Of a stretch of DNA of 64,000 bases, positions 36,590 to 45,367 are shown piece after piece. How positions within the stretch are numbered: the stretch's first letter is position 1; each line of letters starts with the position of its first letter. Source of the DNA: Clostridia bacterium. Lineage in GTDB: Bacteria; Bacillota; Clostridia; Oscillospirales; CAG-272. The DNA is taken from assembly GCA_017942005.1 (NCBI GenBank), contig JAGAVJ010000027.1:1-64000 (forward strand), read 5' to 3'. The notes beneath the pieces were generated by a model. The model was given only the letters and a program-made list of their open reading frames with translations. It searched no databases and was not told where the DNA came from. The position numbers were made by a program, and so were the translations under genes.

Positions 36590-37963
36590 TCACGTTAAAT
36601 GTGTTTCTGTTTTGGGCAAATTGGAATCAGGCGTTTTCGCTGTTTTCCTCTTTTGATAAAGAACATATCCCACCGTATCGGCAATCATCCAACCAATCGG
36701 AATCGACAGCCATATGGCAGCGACGCCAAGAACAGTATGCGGCGCAAACGTATAGGAGAGAATCACACGTGTTCCCAACGAAATCACAGTAAGTATAAAG
36801 GAGATATGCGGTTTGCAGATTCCCCTGTAGTAACCGTACCACAAGAAAAGGATACCGATCCCGACATACATACTTCCTTCAATTCTTAAATACCGTACCC
36901 CTTCTGCTATGATCTGTATTTCGGATGGATCAACGAAAAAGCGCATCAACGTTTCTGCAAAAAGAAAAATCAGAACAGAAATTACAGCGCAGAAGGCAGC
37001 GGACAAACGAAATGCGAGTCTTGTTCCGATCTCTATGCGATCTGATTTTTTGGCTCCGTAATTCTGCGATACAAAAAGAGAATACGCATTTCCAAACTCC
37101 TGCGCAGGCATATACGCAATCGTATCAATCTTTACTGCTGCAGCAAATGACGCCATGACAACGGTTCCAAAACGATTCACAAGCCCCTGTATCATTAAAA
37201 TACCGAAATTCATCACAGACTGCTGCATGCCTGTTGCAGCATCGTTTATGATAATTTCCTTCATTCGGCGTCTGTTCCATTTGATATTTCCATAATGCAA
37301 TCGCAAAATCGGCAATTTCATCAGAGAATATACTGTAATTCCAACGCCGGATACCGCCTGTGCGATCACCGTAGCCCATGCTGCGCCGCTTACACCCGCA
37401 TCAAGACCTATCACAAACCAAAGATCCAACAAAATATTGAGAACAGAGGATATCGCTAAAAAGAGGAGCGGTACTACGGGATTTCCCATTGCCCTGAGCA
37501 AATAGGAGAAAAAGTTATAAAGGAAGATAAAGATCATTCCGACAAACACCGCCGAAACATATTCGCCTGTCATCTCCATCAATTCTTCCGGCGTCCTGAG
37601 CAGCTTTTGAATCCACTCCATTCCGGGATAAACAATCAAATAGATTACCACCGTAACGGATAAAATAAATCCAAAAGAATGCACGATGTCTTCCTTCAGC
37701 TGTTGTTCGTCTTTTCGCCCATAATCCTCAGAGAAAAAGGCGCCGCTTCCCATACACAATCCAATGATAATCGATGTGATGAAAATCATGAGTGTATATA
37801 CGGAACCGACAGACGCAAGTGCATCCGAACCAATATACCTTCCAACAATCAGTGTGTCTGCAAGGTTATACGCCTGCTGCAGCAGGTTGCCTGCAATCAT
37901 CGGCAGCGAAAAACGTATTAATTTTTGAAAAATGGAACCTTCCGTTAAATCTAATGTTTTCAG
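36590..37963 (-). CDS. MATE family efflux protein with an apparent non-AUG start
   Basis: Twelve-helix cation/drug antiporter of the inner membrane. Conserved MATE sequence (LTEGSIFQKLIRFSLPMIAGNLLQQAYNLADTLIVG, split by helix 1) begins well upstream of the first in-frame ATG at 37900. Between the in-frame stop at 38020-38018 and 37900 there is no ATG, GTG or TTG. A CTG at 37963 gives LKTLDLTEGS and lies 13-15 nt after a leader hairpin, matching the leader spacing of other genes here, so I use it. ATC at 37969 is an alternative. The product would be 457 residues, normal for the family. Starting at 37900 would cut into helix 1. It follows the isomerase gene after 70 nt on the same strand. Confidence 0.8.
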   Translation of the reverse strand: MKTLDLTEGSIFQKLIRFSLPMIAGNLLQQAYNLADTLIVGRYIGSDALASVGSVYTLMIFITSIIIGLCMGSGAFFSEDYGRKDEQQLKEDIVHSFGFILSVTVVIYLIVYPGMEWIQKLLRTPEELMEMTGEYVSAVFVGMIFIFLYNFFSYLLRAMGNPVVPLLFLAISSVLNILLDLWFVIGLDAGVSGAAWATVIAQAVSGVGITVYSLMKLPILRLHYGNIKWNRRRMKEIIINDAATGMQQSVMNFGILMIQGLVNRFGTVVMASFAAAVKIDTIAYMPAQEFGNAYSLFVSQNYGAKKSDRIEIGTRLAFRLSAAFCAVISVLIFLFAETLMRFFVDPSEIQIIAEGVRYLRIEGSMYVGIGILFLWYGYYRGICKPHISFILTVISLGTRVILSYTFAPHTVLGVAAIWLSIPIGWMIADTVGYVLYQKRKTAKTPDSNLPKTETHLT

Positions 37964-38016
37964 ATGGATATTATTCGCGGGCTGCTGTAAGTTTGCAGCA
38001 GCCCCGCTTTCCTTTC
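37964..38016 (-). promoter_or_regulatory. SD-hairpin-start leader of the MATE gene
   Basis: On the minus strand GAAAGGAAAG (38016-38007) is followed by a GGGCTGCTG/CAGCAGCCC stem (38004-37996 with 37987-37979, loop 8) and 15 nt to the proposed CTG. No T-run follows the stem, which argues against a terminator. Confidence 0.6.
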
Positions 38017-38033
38017 TTCACAGAAAAAGACGT

Positions 38034-38915
38034 TTATTTCGGTCTGTTTGCATCGACTTTTGCAATCAGGACCCGTCCCATCTGTTCCATGAATTTTACT
38101 GCCGACGGAAGCATATCCCGTCCCATGCGGCACAGGAAATTGTCTGCTTCAAAGGTGAAATCTCCCTGATACGCAATTTCTCCAAGCGCCTTTGTAATCG
38201 CATCCCAGTTCATCGCGCTGCCAAACATGTACGGCATCGTATGGGTATCGTTCCTGTAATCATTGTCATGTACATGCAGTGCGCCGAGACGCTTTCCGCC
38301 AAGTGCACGAATGGCGTCGTCCGGTTCTTCTCCAACCAGTCCGCAGTGTCCGAGGTCGAGACATACCGTAAATGCATCCGGGTTCAGCGCATCATAATAA
38401 TCGGCAAGATCAGCGCCAAGAGAGCATACATTCGGAACAATATAGCCGCGGCGTCTGTCATATCCCCACATGTTTTCCAGTGCAATCTTTGTTCCATAGG
38501 AAAGTGCGGTTTCTTCCAGAGAACGGTAGAAGTTTAAATTGAATTCTTTCTGTGCTTCTTCGCTGCCGGGATATGCAATCGGATGCACGACCACACAGGA
38601 CGCGCCAAGGGTTCCTGCAATTTGAATGGCACGCTTGACACGGTCAGGCATCTTTGCGTTGTAAGCATCGTCATCCGGCCTCCAGCACGGAAACGGCGCA
38701 TGTGCCTGATTGAAGCGGATACCGTTTGCTTCTGCAATGCTCCGCAGATTCTTCGCATGGGCAACCACGTCTCCGGTGTTCAAAGGACAGTCGTCCGCAC
38801 TCATGGGAAACATCGAATAGTCGATAGCATCAAAGCCGGCCTTTGCAAAAACGCCGATTCCTTCTTCTTCGCCGAACACGCGAAACACAACATCTGTTTG
38901 AGTGGATAAAATCAT
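38034..38915 (-). CDS. Sugar phosphate isomerase/epimerase (AP endonuclease 2-like TIM barrel)
   Basis: A 293-residue TIM-barrel protein of the xylose-isomerase-like superfamily that includes inosose, L-ribulose and D-psicose epimerases; the substrate is not evident. Predicted metal ligands stand in the usual order: Glu in IALENMWGYD, Asp in TVCLDLGHCGL, His in LHVHDND, and Glu in FTFEADNF. The N-terminus IDYSMFPMSADDCPLNTGD contains the substrate loop. It has its own promoter (39096-39124) and a hairpin leader. Together with the GH2 enzymes and sugar-binding proteins nearby it points to carbohydrate catabolism. Confidence 0.88.
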   Translation of the reverse strand: MILSTQTDVVFRVFGEEEGIGVFAKAGFDAIDYSMFPMSADDCPLNTGDVVAHAKNLRSIAEANGIRFNQAHAPFPCWRPDDDAYNAKMPDRVKRAIQIAGTLGASCVVVHPIAYPGSEEAQKEFNLNFYRSLEETALSYGTKIALENMWGYDRRRGYIVPNVCSLGADLADYYDALNPDAFTVCLDLGHCGLVGEEPDDAIRALGGKRLGALHVHDNDYRNDTHTMPYMFGSAMNWDAITKALGEIAYQGDFTFEADNFLCRMGRDMLPSAVKFMEQMGRVLIAKVDANRPK

Positions 38916-38956
38916 ACTGATACTCCTAACTTTTGCGAAAGCAAAAGCTTCCTTTC
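38916..38956 (-). promoter_or_regulatory. SD-hairpin-start leader of the isomerase gene
   Basis: On the minus strand GAAAGGAAG (38956-38948) precedes a perfect 7-bp hairpin CTTTTGC-TTTC-GCAAAAG (38947-38930). Exactly 14 nt (38929-38916) lie before the ATG. A second SD-like AGGAG is inside those 14 nt. Confidence 0.75.
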
Positions 38957-39095
38957 TTGTGGAATTGGATATGGGCTGGACTGCTAAACAATTTTCCGCT
39001 CATCCGGCGGTCAAAGACACAAAAGCACAGTATATACTGTCAAGGTTCAGGCATAATCCTGCCTTTTATCAATTCCAATTGATTTGATTATTAAC

Positions 39096-39124
39096 ATTAT
39101 ACACGTTATTTGAAAAAAAAGCAA
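39096..39124 (-). promoter_or_regulatory. SigA-type promoter of the isomerase gene
   Basis: On the minus strand TTGCTT (39124-39119), a 17-nt spacer and TATAAT (39101-39096). The leader is about 175 nt long and ends in the hairpin at 38930-38947. Confidence 0.8.
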
Positions 39125-39239
39125 GACCTTCCACTCATTTTTTCGATTGTCAAATGCAACAATCCTATATCCTGTGATAACCGTGACAATGACAATTCGC
39201 CAAAAACCTTGATTTTCATCATTTTTCATTGAAAACCAC

Positions 39240-39268
39240 TTGACAAACACCTCTATTTGTGATATGAT
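39240..39268 (+). promoter_or_regulatory. SigA-type promoter of the feo operon
   Basis: TTGACA (39240-39245), a 17-nt spacer and TATGAT (39263-39268). A palindromic operator overlaps the predicted transcription start just downstream. Confidence 0.88.
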
Positions 39269-39271
39269 ATA

Positions 39272-39295
39272 GTATGTTAGCATTTGCTAACATAC
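39272..39295 (+). promoter_or_regulatory. Palindromic operator over the feo transcription start
   Basis: Perfect 11-bp arms GTATGTTAGCA and TGCTAACATAC flank a 2-nt centre. The core GTTAGC-N4-GCTAAC resembles DtxR/IdeR-type iron boxes (TTAG..CTAA) more than a Fur box. The position +4 to +27 suits repression by an iron-bound regulator. The regulator gene is not in the window. Confidence 0.75.
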
Positions 39296-39309
39296 GGCAA
39301 AAATAAAAA

Positions 39310-39352
39310 GAAAGGGCTTTTGTACAGAATAAACAAAAGCGTGCATCGTATC
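39310..39352 (+). promoter_or_regulatory. SD-hairpin-start leader of feoA
   Basis: GAAAGGG (39310-39316) is joined to a perfect 8-bp stem GCTTTTGT/ACAAAAGC (39316-39323 with 39333-39340, loop 9). Then 12 nt remain to the ATG at 39353. Confidence 0.7.
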
Positions 39353-39580
39353 ATGAAAACACTCGGAGATATTAAAATCGGCACCGCCTGCCGTGTCATC
39401 AAGCTGCATGGAGAAGGTGCATTGAAACGACGGATTATGGATATGGGTATCACCAAAGGTGTCGAAATTCTCGTTTTGAAGGTTGCACCGCTCGGTGATC
39501 CGATTGAAATTACGGTACGCGGATATGAGCTTTCCCTCCGCCGTGAAGACGCGTCGATCATCGAGGTTGAAAGTATTTAA
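39353..39580 (+). CDS. feoA: Ferrous iron transport protein A
   Basis: Small SH3-like cytoplasmic partner of the FeoB iron channel. The start at 39353 gives the standard 75-residue FeoA (MKTLGDIKIGTACRVIKLHG, ALKRRIMDMGITKGVEILVLKVAPLGDPIEITVRGYELSLRREDA). A longer in-frame extension to 39284 would run into the operator and is rejected. It is the first gene of feoA-feoB-Cys-rich protein. The 107-nt gap to feoB is rich in inverted repeats. Confidence 0.95.
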   Translation: MKTLGDIKIGTACRVIKLHGEGALKRRIMDMGITKGVEILVLKVAPLGDPIEITVRGYELSLRREDASIIEVESI

Positions 39581-39681
39581 TATAAACGTTTTTCCGGCGC
39601 AATGCAGCATATGCTGTCGGGCAGCTTGGCTGCCGCAGTACACCGGAACAGAAGCTGTAATCTGAAACAGAAAGAAGCATA
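39581..39681 (+). other. Structured feoA-feoB intercistronic region
   Basis: Nested pairings are visible: outer CCGG (39594) with CCGG (39652), GCAGCATATGCTGT and GGCAGCTTGGCTGCC. No T-run follows, so it is not an intrinsic terminator; it may set the ratio of FeoA to FeoB by mRNA processing. Confidence 0.45.
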
Positions 39682-39687
39682 CATGAC

Positions 39688-41868
39688 ATGGAGATAAGAA
39701 TTGCCTTAGCAGGAAATCCAAACTGCGGCAAAACGACACTTTTCAATGTTCTGACCGGCTCCACACAATTTGTCGGAAACTGGCCGGGCGTTACCGTAGA
39801 AAAAAAAGAAGGATATTTAAAAAATACAAACAGCGGCAATGCATCTGACAAGATCATCTTAACGGATTTACCCGGTATTTATTCAATGTCCCCCTATACC
39901 TTGGAGGAGGTTGTCGCACGCAAATATTTGGTTGGAGAGCGGCCTGACGCGATCCTTGACATCGTAGACGGTACAAATATTGAACGGAATCTGTATTTGA
40001 CCACCCAGCTGACAGAGCTTGGCATTCCGGTGGTAATCGCCGTCAACATGATGGACCTGGTAGAAAAGAACGGCGATAAAATTGACATTCAGGGCTTATC
40101 CAAAGCGCTGGGCTGTCCCGTTGTCACCATTTCCGCACTGAAAGGCACTGGTATCAATGAAGCGGCAGACGCTGCAATCGCGGCTGCCAAACGTGCGGCA
40201 GAGCCGGACGGAAAAATGATTCCGCACCATGCCTTTTCCGGCGCGGTCGAGCATGCGCTTGCGCACATTGAAGAGGCCTGTCTGCACAATATGCCGCAGG
40301 AACAGCAGCGCTGGTACGCAATTAAAATCTTTGAGCGCGATGAAAAGGTGCTTGCGGAATTGAAGCTTCCCGAAGCGACCATGACACATATCGAAGCTGA
40401 TATCAAGGCGGCGGAACGGGAATGTGACGACGATGCGGAAGCAATCATCACAAATGAACGCTACAATTACATCGCCCATGCGCTTTCCGGCTGCTATACG
40501 AAAAAGTCACTCGGTGCGCTTTCTGCTTCCGCGAAAATCGACCGGATTGTCACCGGCAAATATACCGCGCTTCCGATTTTTGCACTGATCATGTTTGCAG
40601 TCTATACCATTTCCATCGGCACCATCGGCGGATGGACCGTCGAATTTATGAACGAAACGGTATTTGGAGCATGGATTATTCCGGCAGTGACACGGTTTTT
40701 GACAGAATCCGGCTGTGCGGCGTGGCTGATCAGCCTGGTGTCGGATGGTGTTTTAGCCGGCGTCGGTTCGGTACTCGGCTTTGTACCGCAGATGTTCATT
40801 TTGTTTTTTCTGCTCTCCATTCTTGAAGACATCGGCTATATGGCGCGCGTCGCATTTATCATGGATAAGGTGTTCCGTAAGTTCGGTCTGTCCGGAAAGT
40901 CCTTTATCCCCATGCTGATTGCAACCGGCTGCGGCGTTCCCGGTATTATGGCATCCCGCACCATTGAGCAAGAACGCGACCGCAGAATGACGGTCATGAC
41001 AACAGGCTTCATTCCCTGCGGTGCAAAAATGCCGATGGTTGGTATGATCGCCTCCGCCCTGTTCGGCGGTTCTGCATTGATTGCCGTTTCCGCCTATTTC
41101 GTCGGTGTGGCTGCCGTCATTGTGTCCGGTCTGATTCTGAAAAAAACGCGGCTGTTCGCAGGAGATCCCTCTCCTTTTGTCATGGAGCTGCCTGCCTATC
41201 ATGCGCCGACACCGAAAAATATTATGCGCGGCACCTGGGAACGCGGCTTCAGCTTTGTCAAGCGCGCAGGTACCGTCATTCTGCTGGCATCTGTCATTAT
41301 CTGGATTCTCAATTCCCTCTCCTTTGAAAACGGATTCCATTACATTGCGGAAGGCGACACAAGCAGAAGTATTTTAATGGTCGTCGGCGGTGTCATCGCA
41401 GTTTTGTTCATACCGCTTGGCTTTGGTTCCTGGCAGACAGCGGTTGCAGCGCTCCTCGGACTGCTTGCCAAGGAACAAATTGTCAGTGTTCTCGGCTCTT
41501 TGGCTTCCATGGCAAACAGCGCTGTCTCGGACAGTGACAGCTTTGCATTGATCGGAACGGAAATCTTCGGCGGCTCTGCCATTGCAGGTTACTCCTTTAT
41601 GATCTTCAATTTGCTCTGCGCACCGTGTATCGCTGCAATGAGCGCTATTCGCAGAGAGATGAACAGCGGACGCTGGACTGCATTCGCGCTTGCCTATATG
41701 TGTATTTTCGCCTACGCGGTTTCTCTGATGATTTACCAATTCGGTTCGTTCTTCTCCGGAAACGGCTCTGTTCCCGGTGTCATTGCAGCAGCGTGCATAC
41801 TTGCCCTGATGATTTATCTCCTGGTACGCAAGGGATATAAACCGAATAAAGCGTCAGCCAAAGTATAA
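39688..41868 (+). CDS. feoB: Ferrous iron transporter FeoB
   Basis: Inner-membrane Fe(II) transporter with an N-terminal G-protein domain. The 726-residue product has G1 GNPNCGKTT (about residue 9), the switch region VGNWPGVTVEKKEG, G3 DLPG, G4 NMMD and a helical GDI-like spacer. Two Gate repeats follow with the conserved VLGFVPQMFILFFLLSILED, IPMLIATGCGVPGIMASRTI and FIPCGAKMPMVG segments, and the cysteine in GCGVPG is proposed to be part of the metal path. SD AGAAAG. It is co-transcribed with feoA and the Cys-rich protein downstream. Confidence 0.97.
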   Translation: MEIRIALAGNPNCGKTTLFNVLTGSTQFVGNWPGVTVEKKEGYLKNTNSGNASDKIILTDLPGIYSMSPYTLEEVVARKYLVGERPDAILDIVDGTNIERNLYLTTQLTELGIPVVIAVNMMDLVEKNGDKIDIQGLSKALGCPVVTISALKGTGINEAADAAIAAAKRAAEPDGKMIPHHAFSGAVEHALAHIEEACLHNMPQEQQRWYAIKIFERDEKVLAELKLPEATMTHIEADIKAAERECDDDAEAIITNERYNYIAHALSGCYTKKSLGALSASAKIDRIVTGKYTALPIFALIMFAVYTISIGTIGGWTVEFMNETVFGAWIIPAVTRFLTESGCAAWLISLVSDGVLAGVGSVLGFVPQMFILFFLLSILEDIGYMARVAFIMDKVFRKFGLSGKSFIPMLIATGCGVPGIMASRTIEQERDRRMTVMTTGFIPCGAKMPMVGMIASALFGGSALIAVSAYFVGVAAVIVSGLILKKTRLFAGDPSPFVMELPAYHAPTPKNIMRGTWERGFSFVKRAGTVILLASVIIWILNSLSFENGFHYIAEGDTSRSILMVVGGVIAVLFIPLGFGSWQTAVAALLGLLAKEQIVSVLGSLASMANSAVSDSDSFALIGTEIFGGSAIAGYSFMIFNLLCAPCIAAMSAIRREMNSGRWTAFALAYMCIFAYAVSLMIYQFGSFFSGNGSVPGVIAAACILALMIYLLVRKGYKPNKASAKV

Positions 41869-42011
41869 CTTCCATATAAAAAACAGAAGATCAATTTCTG
41901 AAAATAAATCGTTCGTTTCGTTCATACTGTCATTTTATCACTGCAAATTTGCAAAAGAAAGGAAAACCTCCCATGTTCCGATATGGAGCATCGGATGGCA
42001 TGGTCATCATT

Positions 42012-42287
42012 ATGATTGCATGGATTACAGAAAATGCTGCAACACTTCTCGTCCTTCTGATATTGGTTCTTGTGCTGTTGGCTGCCGTTTTGATTATGAA
42101 GCATGACCGAAAAAAAGGCGGCTGCGCATCATGCGGCAGCTGCTCCGCATGTGGAAACTCCACGGGCGGAAACTCCGCGTGTGGAGGAGGATGCGCAGGC
42201 TGCGGTATGCAGTGTCATACAGGAACACAACAAGAGACGACAACGCCAAAGCAAAATCGCAGCAAGCAAGCATCGTCTGAAAAGTAA
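42012..42287 (+). CDS. FeoB-associated Cys-rich membrane protein
   Basis: Small accessory protein of the Feo system, often found after feoB in Clostridia; its role is unknown. One membrane helix (TLLVLLILVLVLLAAVLIM) is followed by a basic turn and a Cys-rich tail with eight cysteines (CASCGSCSACG ... CGGGCAGCGMQC), fit for metal or redox binding, then a hydrophilic end. I prefer the start at 42012 because family members begin just before the helix. An ATG at 41973 lies within SD distance of GAAAGGAAAA and would add 13 residues. With the 42012 start, a CCATG..CATGG stem (41971-42003) again separates the SD from the start codon. Confidence 0.8.
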   Translation: MIAWITENAATLLVLLILVLVLLAAVLIMKHDRKKGGCASCGSCSACGNSTGGNSACGGGCAGCGMQCHTGTQQETTTPKQNRSKQASSEK

Positions 42288-42324
42288 CTCCAATCAACTA
42301 CCGTTTTTATATCAAATTCATAAC

Positions 42325-42363
42325 AAAATGGAACCTTTCCGTATGGATAAGGTTCCATTTTTC
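42325..42363 (+). terminator. Rho-independent terminator of the feo operon
   Basis: AAAATGGAACCTT (42325-42337) pairs with AAGGTTCCATTTT (42349-42361) and ends in a T-run. Confidence 0.92.
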
Positions 42364-42375
42364 ATATAAATAACA

Positions 42376-42413
42376 GGAGCTGTCTGCAAATCTCATTCTT
42401 TGCAGGCAGCTCC
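42376..42413 (-). terminator. Terminator after the aconitase-family gene
   Basis: GGAGCTG.CTGCAAA (42376-42390) pairs with TTTGCAG.CAGCTCC (42399-42413), 10 nt beyond the minus-strand stop codon. The T-run is poor, so it may depend on the neighbouring feo terminator. Confidence 0.65.
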
Positions 42414-42422
42414 GATTCTATT

Positions 42423-44726
42423 TCATTCAGCGTGGTTGTAATAGTTGATCAGACAGCCGTCAAGGATGATTTGACGTTCATCGTCGGTCAGATCCCCAAG
42501 CTTTAACTGGAATGCGGTCTTTGTGCCATCCGGTTTTACCGTATAAGCACAAATGGAATCCTCTTTTTCCGCAACCGCTTTTCTGATATCGGGAATGAAA
42601 ATCCAATCGCCGACTGCAAACGGCAGTGCGTTTGCCATCTCAGAATCTGCAAAGATAAACGGAAGCATACCCCAGTTGATCAGGTTGGAACGGTAGCGCT
42701 TGGTCGCATATTCCACAGCAATGTTCGCCCAGCCGCCGAGAACCTTCTGGCAGGAAGCCGCCTGTTCACGCGCAGAACCGTCGCCAGGCTTGTTTGCATA
42801 TACAAGCGTACCAATACCGGTCTTTGCTGCGTCGAGCGCCTCCTTGCCGGCTATCGACCGAATGACGCGGTAAATATCCTCAAGAATTTCTGGCTCTGTA
42901 TGATCAAGGCGCATGGTTTCGAGTGCTTTAACTTCCTTTGCGCGGGATACATAGGCAGGGTCTTTGCGGGACAGTGCAAATTCTGCAAGCTTCAGCGGGT
43001 TGGAACGGTAAGAGGATGTCTCGCCGGACGGGATCAGTTCATCGGTGGTCGTAACCGGGTCTGTGATCACCGATGCGACACGCAGCAAAAGGTCATCGGT
43101 CAGCGGCTGCATCTTTGGCCAGTCTGCAATATTCGGACCGAACTTTAAGGGGGCATCCGTATCCGGCTTGCCCCAGCCGAAATAGCAGCGCTTCTGATAA
43201 ATTGATCCGTCAAACTTGTATTCCGGAATCGTCTCACAATATTCCATTTCCGCAGCGGAGGTCAGGACACCGCCGTTTCTTGCGGTTGCAGCGATAGAAC
43301 GTGCGTCCATCAGTGCTACAGAAGCAATCTGTCCGTTGGTCGGCTTTGAACCCTCACGGTTCGGGAAGTTTCTTGTAGAATGCCGGATAGACAGACCGCC
43401 GTTTGCCGGAACATCGCCCGCGCCAAAGCACGGACCGCAGAATGCGGTACGGATGGTTGCACCGGCAGAAAGAAGCTTTTCCGATGCACCGGAACGTACC
43501 AGCGCCAAATTGACCGGCTGGCTTGCCGGATAGACAGACAGCTGGAACGCATCGCATCCGGTATTGCCGTCCGCAAGGATATTGGCAGCAATGGCAAGGT
43601 TGTCATAGGTACCGCCTGCACAGCCTGCAATCACCCCCTGATCGACCAGCACTCTGCCGTCTGCTGTAATCTTATCGGTCAGCTTAAAGGTCAAATTCGG
43701 CGCTTCCAGCTGCTCTGCGGCAGAACATTCCACGGTATGCAGAATATCCTTTGCGTTGGCATTCAGCTCGCGGATGGTATAGACATTGGAAGGATGGAAC
43801 GGCAGTGCAATCATCGGCTCCACCTTGGAAAGGTCAAGAATCACCATACGGTCGTAATACGCGACCTTGCCGGGCTGCAGCTTTTTGTATGCGTCCTCTC
43901 TGCCGTGAACGGCGAAATAACGGTGTGTTTCTTCATCAGTCACCCAGATAGAGGAAAGGCACGTCGTCTCCGTTGTCATGACATCGATGCCGTTGCGGAA
44001 TTCAATCGGCAGATTTGCAATGCCGTCGCCGACAAATTCAAGCACACAGTTCTTGACAAAGCCGTCCTTGAAGGTTGCGCCGATCAGTGCCAGCGCCACG
44101 TCCTGCGGACCGACACCGTGTCCGGGTTTTCCGGTCAGATAGACGCCGACGACCTTTGGACGGGTGATATCGTATGTACGTTTGCACAGCTGCTTGACCA
44201 GCTCCGGACCGCCTTCTCCAATTGCCATAGTACCAAGCGCACCGTAACGTGTATGGCTGTCCGAACCGAGAATCATCTTTCCGCAGCCGGACATCATTTC
44301 ACGCATATAGGAGTGAATGACTGCCAGATGTGCAGGAACAAAATTGCCTCCATACTTCTTTGCCGCAGAAAGACCGAAAACGTGGTCGTCCTCATTGATG
44401 GTGCCGCCGACCGCGCACAGGCTGTTATGACAGTTGGTCAGCACATACGGCAGCGGGAATTCTGTCAGGCCGCTGGCACGTGCGGTTTGAATGATACCGA
44501 CATAGGTAATATCATGCGACGCCATTGCGTCAAATTTAATTTTTAAGAGTCCGTTGTCCTCCGTGGGTTTGGCTGTATTATGGGAGGAGAGAATCGACCA
44601 TGCCATCGTATGGTCCCGCGCTTCCTCTTTTGTGGTATGAATTCCCATTCCCGCAAGCGCAGCTTCTTCTGTCACAACGGTTTTTCCGTCGACCAAATAT
44701 GCACCGCCGATGATTTTTTCTATCAT
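42423..44726 (-). CDS. Aconitase family hydratase
   Basis: Iron-sulfur (de)hydratase, most likely citrate/isocitrate conversion by aconitase or a related C-C hydratase. The 767-residue protein has the aconitase landmarks: [21 protein letters not shown], the cluster cysteines in [12 protein letters not shown] with a third Cys earlier in the [11 protein letters not shown] segment, the substrate-binding [15 protein letters not shown], and a C-terminal swivel domain with [13 protein letters not shown]. No other TCA enzyme is nearby. It has its own promoter (44886-44914) and a leader with the SD-hairpin-start layout. Confidence 0.88.
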   Translation of the reverse strand: MIEKIIGGAYLVDGKTVVTEEAALAGMGIHTTKEEARDHTMAWSILSSHNTAKPTEDNGLLKIKFDAMASHDITYVGIIQTARASGLTEFPLPYVLTNCHNSLCAVGGTINEDDHVFGLSAAKKYGGNFVPAHLAVIHSYMREMMSGCGKMILGSDSHTRYGALGTMAIGEGGPELVKQLCKRTYDITRPKVVGVYLTGKPGHGVGPQDVALALIGATFKDGFVKNCVLEFVGDGIANLPIEFRNGIDVMTTETTCLSSIWVTDEETHRYFAVHGREDAYKKLQPGKVAYYDRMVILDLSKVEPMIALPFHPSNVYTIRELNANAKDILHTVECSAAEQLEAPNLTFKLTDKITADGRVLVDQGVIAGCAGGTYDNLAIAANILADGNTGCDAFQLSVYPASQPVNLALVRSGASEKLLSAGATIRTAFCGPCFGAGDVPANGGLSIRHSTRNFPNREGSKPTNGQIASVALMDARSIAATARNGGVLTSAAEMEYCETIPEYKFDGSIYQKRCYFGWGKPDTDAPLKFGPNIADWPKMQPLTDDLLLRVASVITDPVTTTDELIPSGETSSYRSNPLKLAEFALSRKDPAYVSRAKEVKALETMRLDHTEPEILEDIYRVIRSIAGKEALDAAKTGIGTLVYANKPGDGSAREQAASCQKVLGGWANIAVEYATKRYRSNLINWGMLPFIFADSEMANALPFAVGDWIFIPDIRKAVAEKEDSICAYTVKPDGTKTAFQLKLGDLTDDERQIILDGCLINYYNHAE

Positions 44727-44766
44727 AATTTACACCGTAACTTTCGGATTGCGAAAGTATCCTTTC
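44727..44766 (-). promoter_or_regulatory. SD-hairpin-start leader of the aconitase-family gene
   Basis: On the minus strand GAAAGGATA (44766-44758) precedes a perfect 6-bp hairpin CTTTCG-CAATC-CGAAAG (44757-44741). Exactly 14 nt (44740-44727) lie before the ATG. Confidence 0.75.
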
Positions 44767-44885
44767 TGTATGAAATTGTGGCTCTGATGGAATGAAGTAT
44801 TGCGTTCCGATATAAAACGCAGAAACGAAAATCTGAAAAATCATTTTTCTTTTTAATCCGCTTCTTTATATACGGTATTTTTATT

Positions 44886-44914
44886 ATTATACACGGTTCG
44901 GTGAAAAATTGCAA
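44886..44914 (-). promoter_or_regulatory. SigA-type promoter of the aconitase-family gene
   Basis: On the minus strand TTGCAA (44914-44909), a 17-nt spacer and TATAAT (44891-44886), giving a leader of about 150 nt. Confidence 0.82.
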
Positions 44915-45039
44915 GTGTAAATTGTAAATATTATCACGGTTTTCGTGTTTGTACAGCATTTATATGACCAGGGGAAGCGCGTCATCCCCTTCATATTAAT
45001 GCTAAAAACAAAAGGAACCTTCATTTTTTTATTTTTCTA

Positions 45040-45068
45040 TTGACAAATACCATCTTTTATGATATAAT
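45040..45068 (+). promoter_or_regulatory. SigA-type promoter of the tRNA pair
   Basis: TTGACA (45040-45045), a 17-nt spacer and TATAAT (45063-45068), 54 nt upstream of tRNA-Thr. The region 44915-45039 holds nothing else I can name. Confidence 0.93.
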
Positions 45069-45122
45069 AGGTATTGCATGAGAGGGATACAATACGGATT
45101 CCCAAAGCACAGCAAAACGGAT

Positions 45123-45198
45123 GCTAATGTGGCTCAGTTGGTAGAGCAGTTGATTCGTAATCAACAGGTCACGGGTTCAAGTCCCGTCATTAGCTCCA
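45123..45198 (+). tRNA. tRNA-Thr (CGT anticodon)
   Basis: The acceptor stem GCTAATG pairs with CATTAGC. The D-arm GCTCAGTTGGTAGAGC, anticodon stem GTTGA..TCAAC with loop TTCGTAA (anticodon CGT), and T-arm ACGGG-TTCAAGT-CCCGT are all intact. CCA is encoded. It reads ACG codons. Confidence 0.97.
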
Positions 45199-45284
45199 GG
45201 GGGATTTCCCGAGTGGCCAAAGGGGACAGACTGTAAATCTGCTGTCTATCGACTTCGGTGGTCCGAATCCACCATCCCCCACCA
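45199..45284 (+). tRNA. tRNA-Tyr (GTA anticodon)
   Basis: Starts directly after the CCA of tRNA-Thr. Acceptor GGGGGAT/ATCCCCC, anticodon loop CTGTAAA (GTA), a long class II variable arm (TGTCTATCGACTTCGGTG), T-arm GGTCC-GAATCC-ACC type and encoded CCA. The long variable arm is normal for bacterial tRNA-Tyr. Confidence 0.96.
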
Positions 45285-45290
45285 ATGAAC

Positions 45291-45321
45291 AATCCTGCCC
45301 TAAAGTGGCAGGATTGTTTCT
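45291..45321 (+). terminator. Rho-independent terminator of the tRNA operon
   Basis: AATCCTGCC (45291-45299) pairs with GGCAGGATT (45307-45315), followed by a T-rich tract. Confidence 0.93.
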
Positions 45322-45367
45322 TTTCTATCAAATCTTTTAAATCCGGAGAAAGAGATTTTATTTTATC

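Noticed and set aside
37979..38004. The GGGCTGCTG hairpin as a terminator of the isomerase gene
   Set aside because: No T-run follows on the minus strand and an intact SD precedes the hairpin, so the leader reading fits better; a weak dual role is not excluded.
39272..39295. The feo palindrome as a simple transcription terminator
   Set aside because: It sits just downstream of the -10 and has no T-run after it; the position and perfect symmetry fit an operator.
43380..44546. Plus-strand ORF of 388 codons inside the aconitase gene
   Set aside because: It is antisense to a conserved coding region and its translation has no domain.
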